64,000 nucleotides of DNA from Chitinophaga parva (GTDB lineage Bacteria > Bacteroidota > Bacteroidia > Chitinophagales > Chitinophagaceae), in NCBI RefSeq assembly GCF_003071345.1, contig NZ_QCYK01000001.1, forward strand, positions 1,922,001-1,986,000, in the 5' to 3' direction. The notes under the pieces are model-generated. The model had not been told where the DNA came from, made no database searches, and saw only the letters and a program-made list of their open reading frames with translations. Position numbers and translations under genes: made by a program. Of this stretch, positions 1 through 10,500 are shown in pieces. Within the stretch, counting starts at the first letter, position 1; every line of letters starts with the position of its first letter.

Positions 1-166
1 GCGTTTCCTGGTAAGAGGGTATGCAAAGAATATCCTGAACCCGGACTTCCGCCAGGTGTATACCAACCCGGGCAACAATGGCAAATACCATGGCACCACT
101 TACATCTACCGCCAGTTTAACCGCGGTACAGAATATTCCCTGGGCCTCACGTATAAATTATTCTAA
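1..166 (+). CDS. TonB-dependent receptor, C-terminal fragment
   Basis: Only the last 54 codons are inside the window; the frame is open from base 2 and stops at 164-166. The peptide is rich in alternating Tyr/Thr/Arg and ends in TYKLF. A terminal aromatic residue is the usual outer-membrane beta-barrel signature, and the sequence fits the last strands of a TonB-dependent (SusC/RagA or Oar-like) receptor. The next lipoprotein gene starts 4 bp after the stop, so this receptor probably heads the DUF4397/FAS1 operon that follows. The exact receptor subtype cannot be judged from this fragment. Confidence 0.7.
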   Translation, partial: RFLVRGYAKNILNPDFRQVYTNPGNNGKYHGTTYIYRQFNRGTEYSLGLTYKLF

Positions 167-169
167 GAC

Positions 170-1969
170 ATGATGAATCGCTGCAATATAGCACTGCTGC
201 TGGTGCTGGTCATCTTAAGCAGTTGTGCCAAAGATAAATCAGATAATAAGCTGCCCCTCACGGATGTGATCAATAAGTCGAACTCCAGTATCCGCATGTT
301 CAATTTTTACAACGGCCAACTGGATATGACCATCAATAACGTGCCACTCACCGCTTATCCTTCCACCAGTGGCAACACCAGCCCCCAGCAGGGGACGCAG
401 TTAGGCCTGAGCTTTTTTCCAAGCGGGGCCTGGGAAAGCGCAGACAACGGGTCGCCATTTACGGTACCCAATGGCCTGCTGGATAAAACGGGCAGCATCC
501 GCCTCCAGATCCGGAGCCGTGCGCCCATCCAGAATACTTCCGGGGTGCCTAAGTACTTTGTGCTGGATACCGTGATTACAAACGATGTGTTGTCGCCGCG
601 GGATTATTATGTACAGGGCGACGGTACCATCCATATGCTGCGGCGCGATAATGTGGCGCCGGCAAATGCACAGCAGTTTAAGCTACGCATCATTAACCTG
701 GGCCTGGGTAAAGATGTGAATAACATAGGTGGCCCCGTGAGCCTTACGTTTGCAGACGGCACGGCCGTAGCGCAGGAGCTTACCAATGTTGCCCAGGGCA
801 GCAGCTCTGCCTATGCCACGCTGGATTACGGCTCTTTTCTCTTCCGCCTGTACGATAGCAAAGGAGGCAGTATTGACATTACAAAACAATATGCCGAAGC
901 GCCGGAATATCCTGTTTATAATCCCTGCATGGCTGTGCCGCCTTCCCAGCAGGGCATTGCCAACCAGTTGCGCACTTTTAAGCCAGGCGGGGTGTACAGC
1001 ATTGTAGTGGCGCCTGCGCTGTACAGGACGTTGGATTGCCAGAAATACGCCACTACCAGCCTCTTTAATGTGTACCACGTGATCACCGAGCAGGATCCGG
1101 GTGTCAACTATACTTATGCCCGTATGCAGGCGGTGAACGCAGTAGCGGGCAAGCAGGTTACCGTTAAAGTAGACGGACAGCCATTAAGCGGGGTTACGCT
1201 GGATTATGTTGGTAACAGTACGCCGGATAAGGCCATCACTCCGGCATACAGCATCTTTGTGCAGGGAAGCCATACCGTGGAGGTAACCGATGCTGCCGGC
1301 GGTGTATTAGCGAAGAAAAGCATCAACTTATATCCTTACGATAATTATTGTATCTGGGCCTATACTACACCGGATAACAAAGTGGATATACTGTTCGAGG
1401 CCAATGATATGACCGGTAGCGTTTATTCACAGGCTTACTTCGATAACGCGGCGATACCGGACGATGGTACCAATGGAGCGCATAACATCCGGCGGTACCC
1501 GTATCATCTCAAAACGCGCTTCCTTAATCTGAGCCCGGACCTGCCTTATGCTACTTTCCTGAATGACCAGCAGTCCTTTTTGCCGATGGTGCTCAACGGA
1601 GATACGCTACGCCCCGCGAGTGCCTTTATCAACCTTCGGTCCGGCGTGCAGCCCAGCCGCAACCCGGCTATCATGTTCCTCATGGGACCGTGGTCTGAGT
1701 ATAATGGTACCAGTGGGTTGCTACCGCCGGAACAGTTGAACGCGCCCAGGCTGGTGCGGGTGTATGCCTCCCAGCCGGCCCCGTTGCCACAGATCCCCGG
1801 CCAGCTGCTGGCCAACATAGCACCGCTGAATACTGCTAAAGGGTTTGTGGCTAATCCCGCATTGTATGACGGGGGGGCGACCACAAATGTAGAAAGCGGC
1901 GTGTATACGATCGCGTTAGTAGGCAATGTAGCCAGTGCAAGGATGGTCTTAATCAAACACAATAACTAA
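170..1969 (+). CDS. DUF4397 domain-containing surface lipoprotein
   Basis: This is a 599-residue exported lipoprotein. The N-terminus has a hydrophobic stretch followed by the lipobox LSSC and a mature start CAKDK, so it should be anchored in the outer membrane and may face outward. The section starting SIRMFNFYNGQLDMTINN (residues about 40-140) and a second similar section (about 310-400) look like DUF4397, a beta-sandwich family common in Bacteroidota lipoproteins and without a firm function. ATG codons stand at 170 and 173; either could start translation. The gene follows a receptor gene by 4 bp and is 3 bp from the next lipoprotein gene, so it is one operon. A role in surface binding is inference from context. 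Confidence 0.75.
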   Translation: MMNRCNIALLLVLVILSSCAKDKSDNKLPLTDVINKSNSSIRMFNFYNGQLDMTINNVPLTAYPSTSGNTSPQQGTQLGLSFFPSGAWESADNGSPFTVPNGLLDKTGSIRLQIRSRAPIQNTSGVPKYFVLDTVITNDVLSPRDYYVQGDGTIHMLRRDNVAPANAQQFKLRIINLGLGKDVNNIGGPVSLTFADGTAVAQELTNVAQGSSSAYATLDYGSFLFRLYDSKGGSIDITKQYAEAPEYPVYNPCMAVPPSQQGIANQLRTFKPGGVYSIVVAPALYRTLDCQKYATTSLFNVYHVITEQDPGVNYTYARMQAVNAVAGKQVTVKVDGQPLSGVTLDYVGNSTPDKAITPAYSIFVQGSHTVEVTDAAGGVLAKKSINLYPYDNYCIWAYTTPDNKVDILFEANDMTGSVYSQAYFDNAAIPDDGTNGAHNIRRYPYHLKTRFLNLSPDLPYATFLNDQQSFLPMVLNGDTLRPASAFINLRSGVQPSRNPAIMFLMGPWSEYNGTSGLLPPEQLNAPRLVRVYASQPAPLPQIPGQLLANIAPLNTAKGFVANPALYDGGATTNVESGVYTIALVGNVASARMVLIKHNN

Positions 1970-1972
1970 GCG

Positions 1973-3232
1973 ATGAAAAAATATATTATACCGGTCATCC
2001 TGGGCGGTGTTATGATCCTGGCCGGCTGCAAGAAATACGCAGAAGGGCCCTTGGTGCCCAAGGCTGCCTACATCCGCGTGTTCAACGATATGCCCCAGGG
2101 AATAGATCCGCTGCATACCGGCCAGCCCAATCCCTTCCTCACTTTTTTGATGGACCCGCATACCGATGCACAAGGGGTGGCCGATACCGGGGCCATTGTA
2201 GGCGACTTCATGGCTACCCGGGAGCTGTACAGCCTTTCATACCCGATCAATGAAGCCAACAACTCCATCGGGCATACTACGGTGGATGAAAGGGGGCAGA
2301 TCGTACAGGTAGACCTTACCCCGGTGAACATGGAATACCCGGGTAACGCCCATGTACTGACGGCGCCGGCGATCAATGGATTTGATCTTTCCGCCTGGGC
2401 GGCTGTGCCGTCCGGCAAACACCGTATCCTGTTCGTGTCACGCCCCAAGAGCAATCTTTATTTCAGCCAGTTATCCGTTGCCATCCGGCAGCGGGTCCTG
2501 ATCGATACGGTCGTAGACCTGCAGCCGGGAGAAGTGTATACGATGGAAGCCGTATCGCGCGACCTGGATAATGGTCAGTATGGATTGTATATCCGGAGAG
2601 AAGCATTTACGCACCAGGCGTTTGAAGAGAACAAACTGTATGTAGGCTTTGTAAACCTTTCGGGTGCAGAACCGCTGACTTCCAAGTATGGTTTTACCAA
2701 CCGGTTTTCCGACCGTACCACCATTTATGCCACCTATAATATCTACGATGATATAGGTAACATGGGCCAGGCGGGCAACGTTGCTTACATTCCTTACCCG
2801 GGTTATAACCAGGCTTACTATACCACCCTGCAAACCCGTATGGATACCTCGATCGCTTATCTTTCGCTGCCCATGCTGCCACAATCTTCATTCTTCCTGC
2901 AGGATTCGGTGCGCAGTTACATGAATGGGCTCACTTCCGCCGGCGGCGGCAGCCTTGGCTATGGCACCCTGCCACATGTATTCTTTAACCTGCATGATGC
3001 CAATAATGTGACGCCGGATTTTACCCTGCGTTGCAGTGCTGATCCCCGGACGTTTAACCGTTACGATCCTTATGTAACCATTGCGCCCTTGTACACACCC
3101 AACCTGAACCTGCTGGTAAATACCGGTAGCAAATGGCAGGCATACAGTACGGTGAACATTATGGAGATGGTGTACGACCGCGTGTATATGATGCAGATCC
3201 AACGCGGTTTTAACGAATTGCCTAAAAACTAA
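1973..3232 (+). CDS. DUF4397-like lipoprotein
   Basis: This is a 419-residue lipoprotein with a clear signal peptide and the textbook lipobox LAGC, maturing at CKKYAEG. The segment just after the anchor (AAYIRVFNDMP) resembles the start of DUF4397 and is similar in layout to the previous product, so the two may be diverged tandem duplicates. I see no catalytic motif. The gene lies 3 bp after its neighbour and 6 bp before the first FAS1 gene, which points to co-transcription and joint function at the cell surface. The family call is moderately sure; the function is unknown. Confidence 0.65.
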   Translation: MKKYIIPVILGGVMILAGCKKYAEGPLVPKAAYIRVFNDMPQGIDPLHTGQPNPFLTFLMDPHTDAQGVADTGAIVGDFMATRELYSLSYPINEANNSIGHTTVDERGQIVQVDLTPVNMEYPGNAHVLTAPAINGFDLSAWAAVPSGKHRILFVSRPKSNLYFSQLSVAIRQRVLIDTVVDLQPGEVYTMEAVSRDLDNGQYGLYIRREAFTHQAFEENKLYVGFVNLSGAEPLTSKYGFTNRFSDRTTIYATYNIYDDIGNMGQAGNVAYIPYPGYNQAYYTTLQTRMDTSIAYLSLPMLPQSSFFLQDSVRSYMNGLTSAGGGSLGYGTLPHVFFNLHDANNVTPDFTLRCSADPRTFNRYDPYVTIAPLYTPNLNLLVNTGSKWQAYSTVNIMEMVYDRVYMMQIQRGFNELPKN

Positions 3233-3238
3233 ACAGCC

Positions 3239-4309
3239 ATGAAAAAGACGCTTTATATACTGCTGGGCATAGCGCTGTTGCAGGCCTGCATCAAAAAGGA
3301 CGATGCGGTACTGCCCGGGCAGCAAACGGGATCGCGCTCCCTGGCGCAGATCCTGCAGAACAATACCAGCTTCTCCATGTTTTACAATGCGATGGAGCAT
3401 GCAGGGCTTGACTCTATGATCACCGGCAACAATAAGTACACGTTACTGGTGCCTGGCAATGACGTTTTCCAGGCGGCGGGTTATGCACCGGACAGCCTGC
3501 AACACATGGACGCCGGTATACTGCGCACCTACTTGCAAAATATGATCCTGAGGGGCAGCATCAGTTCAGACAGCGTGCCACAGACCATCAATTATATCTA
3601 TCATAACCTGAACGGTGACTCCCTGTATTTTTCCGTACCTGTTCCAGGGCCCTACCAGCTACAAGCTCCCAGCATAAATGGAAACGCAGTGCTGCATATC
3701 AATGGCGCCACGGCAGTGCGATCCAATATCCTGGCCAGTAATGGCGTGATCCATTCTATGGATCATATTATCAAGGCCCCGGCGCCGTCCATGCAGGCAT
3801 TCCTGGCGGGAAACCCGCGCTATACCTGGTTTGTAAGGGCTATGAAACATTTTGGATTGTGGGATTCCCTGGATGTAAATGGGCCCATGGTGTTAGTGGC
3901 ACCTACGAACGATGCTTATGGAAAACACGGCATGGATTCTCTGGCGGTGGAGGCGCTGGACACCGTACAGTATAAGAAATGGCTGGTAGGCAATGCTATC
4001 ATCCACACCGGCGTTTTCTTTACCACCGATTTTAAGGATGCGCCTATGCTGAGCGGATTTTATGGGCCTGCGGCCAATCCGCCGATTATCATTACCAACG
4101 ACTACATGCTGGTATTTTTATCTGGACAAGTGGGCATTACACCCTTCAATTATTTCGATATTCTGAACTATCCTACGGACCCTTGGTGGGGCAATCCCTA
4201 CCAGTACGGTGACCAGGCAACCTTTGATGATCCGGATCACATTTGCCGCAACGGTATTGTACAAGGGACCAATGAACTGATGGCTTTACCGGAATATCTC
4301 CACAAATAA
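3239..4309 (+). CDS. Fasciclin (FAS1) domain lipoprotein, copy 1
   Basis: This is a 356-residue lipoprotein (lipobox LQAC, mature start CIKKDD, a Lys-Asp-rich export-type signal) with two FAS1 domains, at about residues 35-180 and 185-355. The conserved FAS1 H1 segment is visible as YTLLVPGNDVFQAAGY, and the closing H2-like segment as NGVIHSMDHIIKAP. FAS1 domains are adhesion modules found in bacterial surface proteins, fungal and animal matrix proteins. It is the first of four consecutive FAS1 lipoproteins that lie between DUF4397 lipoproteins and an Oar-like receptor. Ligand and partner are not evident from sequence. Confidence 0.85.
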   Translation: MKKTLYILLGIALLQACIKKDDAVLPGQQTGSRSLAQILQNNTSFSMFYNAMEHAGLDSMITGNNKYTLLVPGNDVFQAAGYAPDSLQHMDAGILRTYLQNMILRGSISSDSVPQTINYIYHNLNGDSLYFSVPVPGPYQLQAPSINGNAVLHINGATAVRSNILASNGVIHSMDHIIKAPAPSMQAFLAGNPRYTWFVRAMKHFGLWDSLDVNGPMVLVAPTNDAYGKHGMDSLAVEALDTVQYKKWLVGNAIIHTGVFFTTDFKDAPMLSGFYGPAANPPIIITNDYMLVFLSGQVGITPFNYFDILNYPTDPWWGNPYQYGDQATFDDPDHICRNGIVQGTNELMALPEYLHK

Positions 4310-4330
4310 TCATCTTATTCAATGTATTGC

Positions 4331-5569
4331 ATGAAACGTATTCATTATATACCGGTGTTATTACTGCTGGTGGCCTGGACTTCCTGCCTGCGGCCTTCCG
4401 ACTCAGACATAGTATCTTCCCACTCCCAGCCGTTTAAAGATGGAAGCCTGGTAACGGCCCTGTCTAACGCACCTTCGCTTAAGCTTTTCAATAAAGCATT
4501 CACCCGTTTGGGATTGGCCCATCTCGTGGACTCCGGCCGTGGGTACACCATTTTTGCACCTACGGATTCTGCTTTGATGGCCGCCGGTTACACGGAGCAG
4601 GTGCTCAATACCCTGCCCGAAGATTCTTTGAATAAGTTGATCACGTATCATATTGCCACGGCCGCTATGGACGAAACCGCGATGCAGGGGCCGGCTGTAA
4701 GTATAAAAGTGGCCACGCTGCGGAGCGATACCAGCTTTAACCAGGCTACCGGTTATACGGTTAACAACTATTTCCTGTATGTGCTAAAAGCAGGCGACTT
4801 CTTTTTCAATGGTTTTACAGTGCCGGCTGCCGGTGAGCGTATCAGTGCATCCAATGGTTACATCTTCCCGGTTGGCAAGGTGTTGAGTACCATCCGCCAG
4901 GATTTCCTGCTAGATATTATTGACCAGGAGCCAGATCTGAGCATGTACCGCGAAGCCCTTGCGGTAAATGACAGCATCCGGGTGGATTATTTTAATAACA
5001 CCTTCGGGGATGCGCTGTCCGATTCGCTGTTGCAGAATGCTTATTGGCTTTCCCACCAGATGAATCCCCTGTCACGCGGGTATTTTCCCACCTTATTTGC
5101 GCCTACCAATGCGGCATTCAAAGCGGCCGGCTTTCACGATCACGAAGACCTGGTACAATTTGCAAAAAGCGGGGCGCATTATGGCTACACCGATGACTTC
5201 CTGACGTTTAACCAAACGCCGCTTGATACCCTGGTAGGCCGCATGATGTTGTATAATTATTCGCTGGCCTATAAGAATACCGCTTTCCCGGTAATGGTCC
5301 TGTATGGCGATCTGACCACGCCTGCGATTAACAATGGGGTATATAATATTTTCTGGGCAATATCCAGCAACTACATCTTCGACGGCTTTAACATGCACCT
5401 GAAAGACGGGCTGCAGTTCTCGGCAAATGATGGTGTGGCCAGCATGACCTGGCATAACATGACCATCACCATTCCCCACGATGATAACGCCAGGACGGCC
5501 ACCCGGAACTTTGTAACGCCCTATGGTGCGTTGTACAAGGTTGATAAGCTTTTTTACCCGATTCACTAA
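4331..5569 (+). CDS. Fasciclin (FAS1) domain lipoprotein, copy 2
   Basis: This is a 412-residue lipoprotein. I prefer the ATG at 4331 over the one at 4322 because it places a basic residue directly before the hydrophobic core; the lipobox is WTSC. Two FAS1 domains follow, with the H1 motif YTIFAPTDSALMAAGY in the first (about residues 25-180) and TLFAPTNAAFKAAGF in the second (about 185-410). The second domain carries an unusually long insertion between its first helices and the H1 strand (around residues 205-250), making this the longest of the four copies. The gene sits 21 bp after copy 1 and 15 bp before copy 3. An adhesion role is inferred from the domain family only. Confidence 0.85.
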   Translation: MKRIHYIPVLLLLVAWTSCLRPSDSDIVSSHSQPFKDGSLVTALSNAPSLKLFNKAFTRLGLAHLVDSGRGYTIFAPTDSALMAAGYTEQVLNTLPEDSLNKLITYHIATAAMDETAMQGPAVSIKVATLRSDTSFNQATGYTVNNYFLYVLKAGDFFFNGFTVPAAGERISASNGYIFPVGKVLSTIRQDFLLDIIDQEPDLSMYREALAVNDSIRVDYFNNTFGDALSDSLLQNAYWLSHQMNPLSRGYFPTLFAPTNAAFKAAGFHDHEDLVQFAKSGAHYGYTDDFLTFNQTPLDTLVGRMMLYNYSLAYKNTAFPVMVLYGDLTTPAINNGVYNIFWAISSNYIFDGFNMHLKDGLQFSANDGVASMTWHNMTITIPHDDNARTATRNFVTPYGALYKVDKLFYPIH

Positions 5570-5584
5570 ATCAAGTTATACCTG

Positions 5585-6580
5585 ATGAACAGAATTTTTC
5601 CTTTACTGCTGGTATGTGCGGCCATGGCCAGTTGTAAGAAAGACGATAATAGACCTGCGCCGCAGGACCCCGGCTATGAAGCGCGTATTCGCTTTGTGCT
5701 GGAAGACAACTACACGTTTAGTTTTACAAGTTCGGCATTGCAGTTCAGCGCCATGCAGGATACCATGACACAGCAAGGACCTTATACCATGTTTGCGCCC
5801 ACCAATGCCGCTTGGTTGCACTTTAATGTGCAAGGCGTGAGTTCTTATATGTGGCAATTTTTTACGCAGCAACGGTTACGGGATATTATGCAATACCACA
5901 TTGTACCCGGTTCGGTGTCTTTACGCGCATTGCCGCTGGGTACAGATACAGCCATGCAAACCCTGAACGGCGGCCCATTGCACCTGGAAAAATACCTGGA
6001 AAACGGTGATACCATGATCACGGTAAACGGAGAGCAGGTAAGCATCATAGATAATTATGCCTCCAATGGGAACGTAAATGGCATAGATGGGATCATGAAC
6101 CCTGAACAGTATAATACCGTGCTGGATATGATGCGCAATGAACCGGCGCTCACCATGTTCGTTGCCGCGCTGCAAAGGGCCGGCCTGGAGCAGGTGCTTG
6201 CCGGCAATACAGTGTACACGGTCCTGGCGCCAGTAAATGATGCGTTTAAGAACAGTTCAGTACCGGGGATGGACCTTACTTCCATTAACGGTATACTGCA
6301 GGCAGATCCCGCTGCATTGGCCACGTTGCTCAAAGGCCACTTCCTGCAGGGCCGTTATTTCCAGCGCGACCTATACCGCGCCGCCGCGGCTACCGGCAGC
6401 ATCGTTATGCAGAATGGCAAAAACGTGGCCGTAGGTGGAACAGCCACGGGATACAACAGCATTACGTTCAACGGGGCCGGCATCTTCTACGATAATGTTA
6501 TTTATAATCCCACGCAGGTCAATGCAGACATGCCGGCTAAGAACGGTGTATTGTTTAAGATCCAATCAATATTGCAATGA
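5585..6580 (+). CDS. Fasciclin (FAS1) domain lipoprotein, copy 3
   Basis: This is a 331-residue lipoprotein with lipobox MASC and mature start CKKDDNRP, the clearest Lys-Asp-Asp export-type signal of the set. There are two FAS1 domains: the first (about residues 25-170) has YTMFAPTNAAW and MQYHIVPG, the second (about 178-331) has YTVLAPVNDAF and ends in NGVLFKIQSILQ. The stop codon overlaps the next start (ATGA at 6577-6580), so copies 3 and 4 are translationally coupled and are probably made in similar amounts. No catalytic residues are expected in this family. Confidence 0.87.
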   Translation: MNRIFPLLLVCAAMASCKKDDNRPAPQDPGYEARIRFVLEDNYTFSFTSSALQFSAMQDTMTQQGPYTMFAPTNAAWLHFNVQGVSSYMWQFFTQQRLRDIMQYHIVPGSVSLRALPLGTDTAMQTLNGGPLHLEKYLENGDTMITVNGEQVSIIDNYASNGNVNGIDGIMNPEQYNTVLDMMRNEPALTMFVAALQRAGLEQVLAGNTVYTVLAPVNDAFKNSSVPGMDLTSINGILQADPAALATLLKGHFLQGRYFQRDLYRAAAATGSIVMQNGKNVAVGGTATGYNSITFNGAGIFYDNVIYNPTQVNADMPAKNGVLFKIQSILQ

Positions 6581-7563
6581 GAAAGATATACATTTTGCTT
6601 GCCGTTTTTGTGGGAATGCTGACCGCCTGTAACAAAGACGATCATGCGCTGGTGGTAACGGCCAAGCCAACTTTATTTGAATATGTAAACACAGATCCAC
6701 AGCTTACCTTGTTCCGGGCCGCATGCCAGCGGGCGGGAATGCTGAACGATTCTACTTTTGCCACCGCAGGTCCTTATACCTTATTTGCCCCACTGGATTC
6801 CGCCATGCAGGCAGCCGGCCTTACCACGGAAAAGATCGGCAGCATGGCGCCTGCAACGCTGGCAGGCATCGTACAATATCACATTGTGCAGGGGAAATTA
6901 GGGAGTGATAACCTGGTAGGTTTCTATTCCCAGTATGTACACTGCCAGCATCCACGTTATCAGCCGTTGGTCACCAAGAATTACTATGGCATCTTTATAA
7001 ATGGGATTGCAGTGGTACAAGGCAATATTCCGGCAGGCGATGGCATTATCCATAAGATTAATAGGGTAGCGCTTCCACCTACCGGAACCATGACTGATTT
7101 TATCAACAACGCGCCGGACCTGACCATGTTTGCTGCTACGCTGCGTATCCTGGGTGTGGATGGGTACCTGGCCATGCCAGACCCTGTAGACCAGGTAAGG
7201 AAGGCAAGCCAGTTCCTGGCTGATTCTACAATGACCGTATTAGCCCCTACGGACGCGGCTTTCAGAACATATGGATATGCTGATACCAACGCGTTGAAGC
7301 AAGTAGACCCGGAGCAAATACATCACATCTTTGATTATTATTTCAACCTTAATACCGTCTTTTCCGCTGCCATGAAAGGTGGTATGATCTGGGGGATTCC
7401 CTGGTTCAACCTTCAGTCAGCAAGGGAAAGACATTTCCGCGTGCTGGCAGACGGGTTCACCATCACCGCCGATGGCAATATTACGCCCATCCATATCATA
7501 CGCGCGGATAATGTAGCTAACAATGGCGTAGTACACGTGGTAGACCAGGTCATCGTTCCTTAA
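6577..7563 (+). CDS. Fasciclin (FAS1) domain lipoprotein, copy 4
   Basis: This is a 328-residue lipoprotein with lipobox LTAC and mature start CNKDD. Its two FAS1 domains show YTLFAPLDSAMQAAGL with VQYHIVQG (first domain, about residues 30-165) and MTVLAPTDAAFRTYGY with NNGVVHVVDQVIVP (second, about 170-328). The start overlaps the stop of copy 3 by 4 bp. It ends 18 bp before the Oar-like receptor gene, so the whole run from base 1 to 10878 is probably one transcription unit. Confidence 0.87.
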   Translation: MRKIYILLAVFVGMLTACNKDDHALVVTAKPTLFEYVNTDPQLTLFRAACQRAGMLNDSTFATAGPYTLFAPLDSAMQAAGLTTEKIGSMAPATLAGIVQYHIVQGKLGSDNLVGFYSQYVHCQHPRYQPLVTKNYYGIFINGIAVVQGNIPAGDGIIHKINRVALPPTGTMTDFINNAPDLTMFAATLRILGVDGYLAMPDPVDQVRKASQFLADSTMTVLAPTDAAFRTYGYADTNALKQVDPEQIHHIFDYYFNLNTVFSAAMKGGMIWGIPWFNLQSARERHFRVLADGFTITADGNITPIHIIRADNVANNGVVHVVDQVIVP

Positions 7564-7581
7564 TTTCTTATACTGAATAAT

Positions 7582-10500
7582 ATGAAAAAATATTTACGCT
7601 ATGCTTTGCTGTGGCTGTGCAGCCTGAGCGCGCTGCACCTGCATGCGCAGGAAACCAGCGGTGGCCTGCGGGGCACGGTGAAAGACGCCAACGGGCAGCC
7701 CATTCCCGGCGCTATCGTGATGGCCGTGCATACGGCATCCGGCACCAGGTATGGTACGGCAGCAGGCAACGATGGCCGCTACAACCTGCCCGGGCTGCGG
7801 GTGGGCGGCCCCTATACCATTGAAGTGAAATTCCTCGGTATGCAGACCGAGACACGCACTATTGCCCAAATTTCTCTGGGGGAGCCTTTGCTGCTTAATT
7901 TTATGTTGAAAGACAACAGCCAGACGCTGACCGCCGTAGAAGTAAAAGCGCAGAAACGCGGGCCTGCGGCCAATACGTTTGGTACGGGCCAGAACATTTT
8001 GCGTGAGCAGCTTCGCAACATGCCCTCGGGCAACCGCAGCATCACGGACATGACGCGCCTGGTGCCACAGGCGTCGAAGGATAACTCTTTTTCCGGCACC
8101 AACTTCCGTTACAATAACGTAACGATCGATGGAGCCATCAATAACGACGCCATCGGTTTCAGCCCCTCAATAGGCGGGCAAACCGGTACTTCCGGCATGC
8201 CAGGCTCCTCCACCCGTACCAACCCTGTGAGCCTGGATGCTATCGAAGACATCCAGGTGTACCTCGCCCCGTACGATGTGAAGATCGGCAACTTCACCGG
8301 TGGCAGTGTGAATGCGGTAACACGCTCCGGTACCAACGATGTACATGGCTCTATGTATTTCTTTGGCCGCAACGCATCGCTGGTAGGCCCCGACAACACC
8401 GGGTTTGAGAAGAGCCGGAAAATGCCTGCTGACTATCATGACTACCAGACCGGCTTCCGCGTGGGCTTCCCGATCGTGAAGAATAAACTGTTCTTTTTCT
8501 CGAATGAAGAAATTACCCGCCGCCAGGAAGCGGTGCTGCAGGTAGCAGGCAGCGCCGCGGTAGCGGATGTGCTGTCTGAAAAAGATGCGGAAGACATCCG
8601 TAACTATAGCGTTAATACCCTGCATTTTGATCCGGGTACGTATGGCCAGTACAATGCGTATGCGAATTCCAATAAGCTGTTCAACCGCCTGGACTGGAAC
8701 ATTGGTGACAAACACCAGCTGGCGGTACGCAATAACACCATCTTCTCCGAAGCCATCAACATGGAGCGCGACCAGTTCGATTTCCGCTTTGGCAGCATCG
8801 CGTATAAGCAAACCAACAATCAATCCTCTACGGTAGCCGAATTGCGTTCGCGCTTCAATAACCGCATATCCAACTCGCTGTTGGTAGGCTACACCGCCAT
8901 CCACGATTACCGTGACCCCAGCAGCGATCCGGCTTTCCCGCAGGTGCAGATCGTAGGCCGCAAACCGGGCAGCACCATCTTTTTTGGCACCGACCGCGAA
9001 GCGTCTATCTTCAACCAGAAACAACGCACCATGGAGATCACGGATAACGTGAGCATCAGCAAAGGCGCACACACCATGACCTTTGGCACACACAATGAGC
9101 TGTACAAAGTGACGTATGGTTTTGTGAATGCGTGGAACGGCCGCGTTACCTATCAAAGCATTGAAGACTTCCTGGGCAACAACCCCGAGCGGGTGCAGGG
9201 CAGCTATAATTACACTAACAACGATCGTGCTTACATCCTGTCGCACCCCGGCGCGGTGTTCAATGTAAACTTTTATAGTGGGTATGCGCAGGATGAGTTC
9301 CAGGTGAATGACCGCTTCAGGATCACGTACGGGCTGCGCTTCGACTACCAGGGCGTGCCCCGGAAGCAGGCCCTGAGCGACAAGGCCGCGAATGCCAAGA
9401 CCGATCCTTACCTGGGTAACACCTACGCCTATACGCCGCTAAACAAGATCAGGCAAAACTATCTTGGGCAGGTACAGGTATCACCCCGCATCGGGTTCCG
9501 GTACGACTGGCTGGGCGATCAGCGTGTGATTCTACGCGGGGGCCTCGGCATGTTCACTTCCCGCATTCCCTTTGCATGGCTGGGCTACGCCTTCTACAAC
9601 ACAGGCAATACCTACGGTGCGTACGACCAGAAAACCGATGGCAACCCGCCGTATGTGTTTAACGGCAACCCACTGGTGCACACCCAGGGCAGTGCACCAG
9701 GTATTGCAGGTTTTGCGGCCGCCAATGGCCAGCAGGTAGACGACCCGAACGCCGGTAAAACCCAGATAGATGTAATAGACAACCGCTTTAAAATGCCCAA
9801 AGTGTTACGCGGTAGCCTGGCATTGGATTACAAAGATCAACATGGCCTGAAATATACGCTGGAAGGTATTTTTACAAAAAATATCCGCGATGTGAAATTC
9901 CAGCAGGTTAATCTCGTGGACAATCCCACGTATTACAGTTACGATACTGCGGCCTCATTCCGGCGCCAGCCTGTCTTTGCCGGTTCCAACAGCCTGAACC
10001 CTTACCTGGCCAATGCATATGAAATGAGCAACACCACGGAAGGCTACCGGTTCAGCCTGAGCGCGCAGGTGGCAGGCAATTTCAATAGCGGCCTGGGTTT
10101 CTCCGCGGCCTACACCTATGGTCAGTCCAAAGACCTGTCAAATGGTATCCGCAACTCCATGGAATCTAACTGGCAGTTGAACCAGGCGCTGAATCCGAAT
10201 AATCCCACGCTGGCCAATTCCAACTTTGACATCCGCCACCGCATTGTGGTGAGCGTGTCTTACCGCAGGGTGTGGTCTGCATTTACGAGCAGTACGTTCT
10301 CGTTATTCGCCAGTGCGCAATCCGGTTCGCCGTTCACCTATGGTTTTGTGAACTATACGCCGCAGAACACGCCGCAGCAGATCAGCCTTGCCTACATCCC
10401 CGCCAAGGGCGAAACGGTGAATTTCTTTGCGCCCATTTACAAGAATGGCACGGTGGTAAGCTCGCCAGAGCAGCAAGCCGCTGCGTTTGATGCGTACATC

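Noticed and set aside
8167..9246. 359-residue minus-strand frame in the Oar-like receptor
   Set aside because: It is antisense to a receptor with clear domains; no ribosome-binding site or family pattern is seen.
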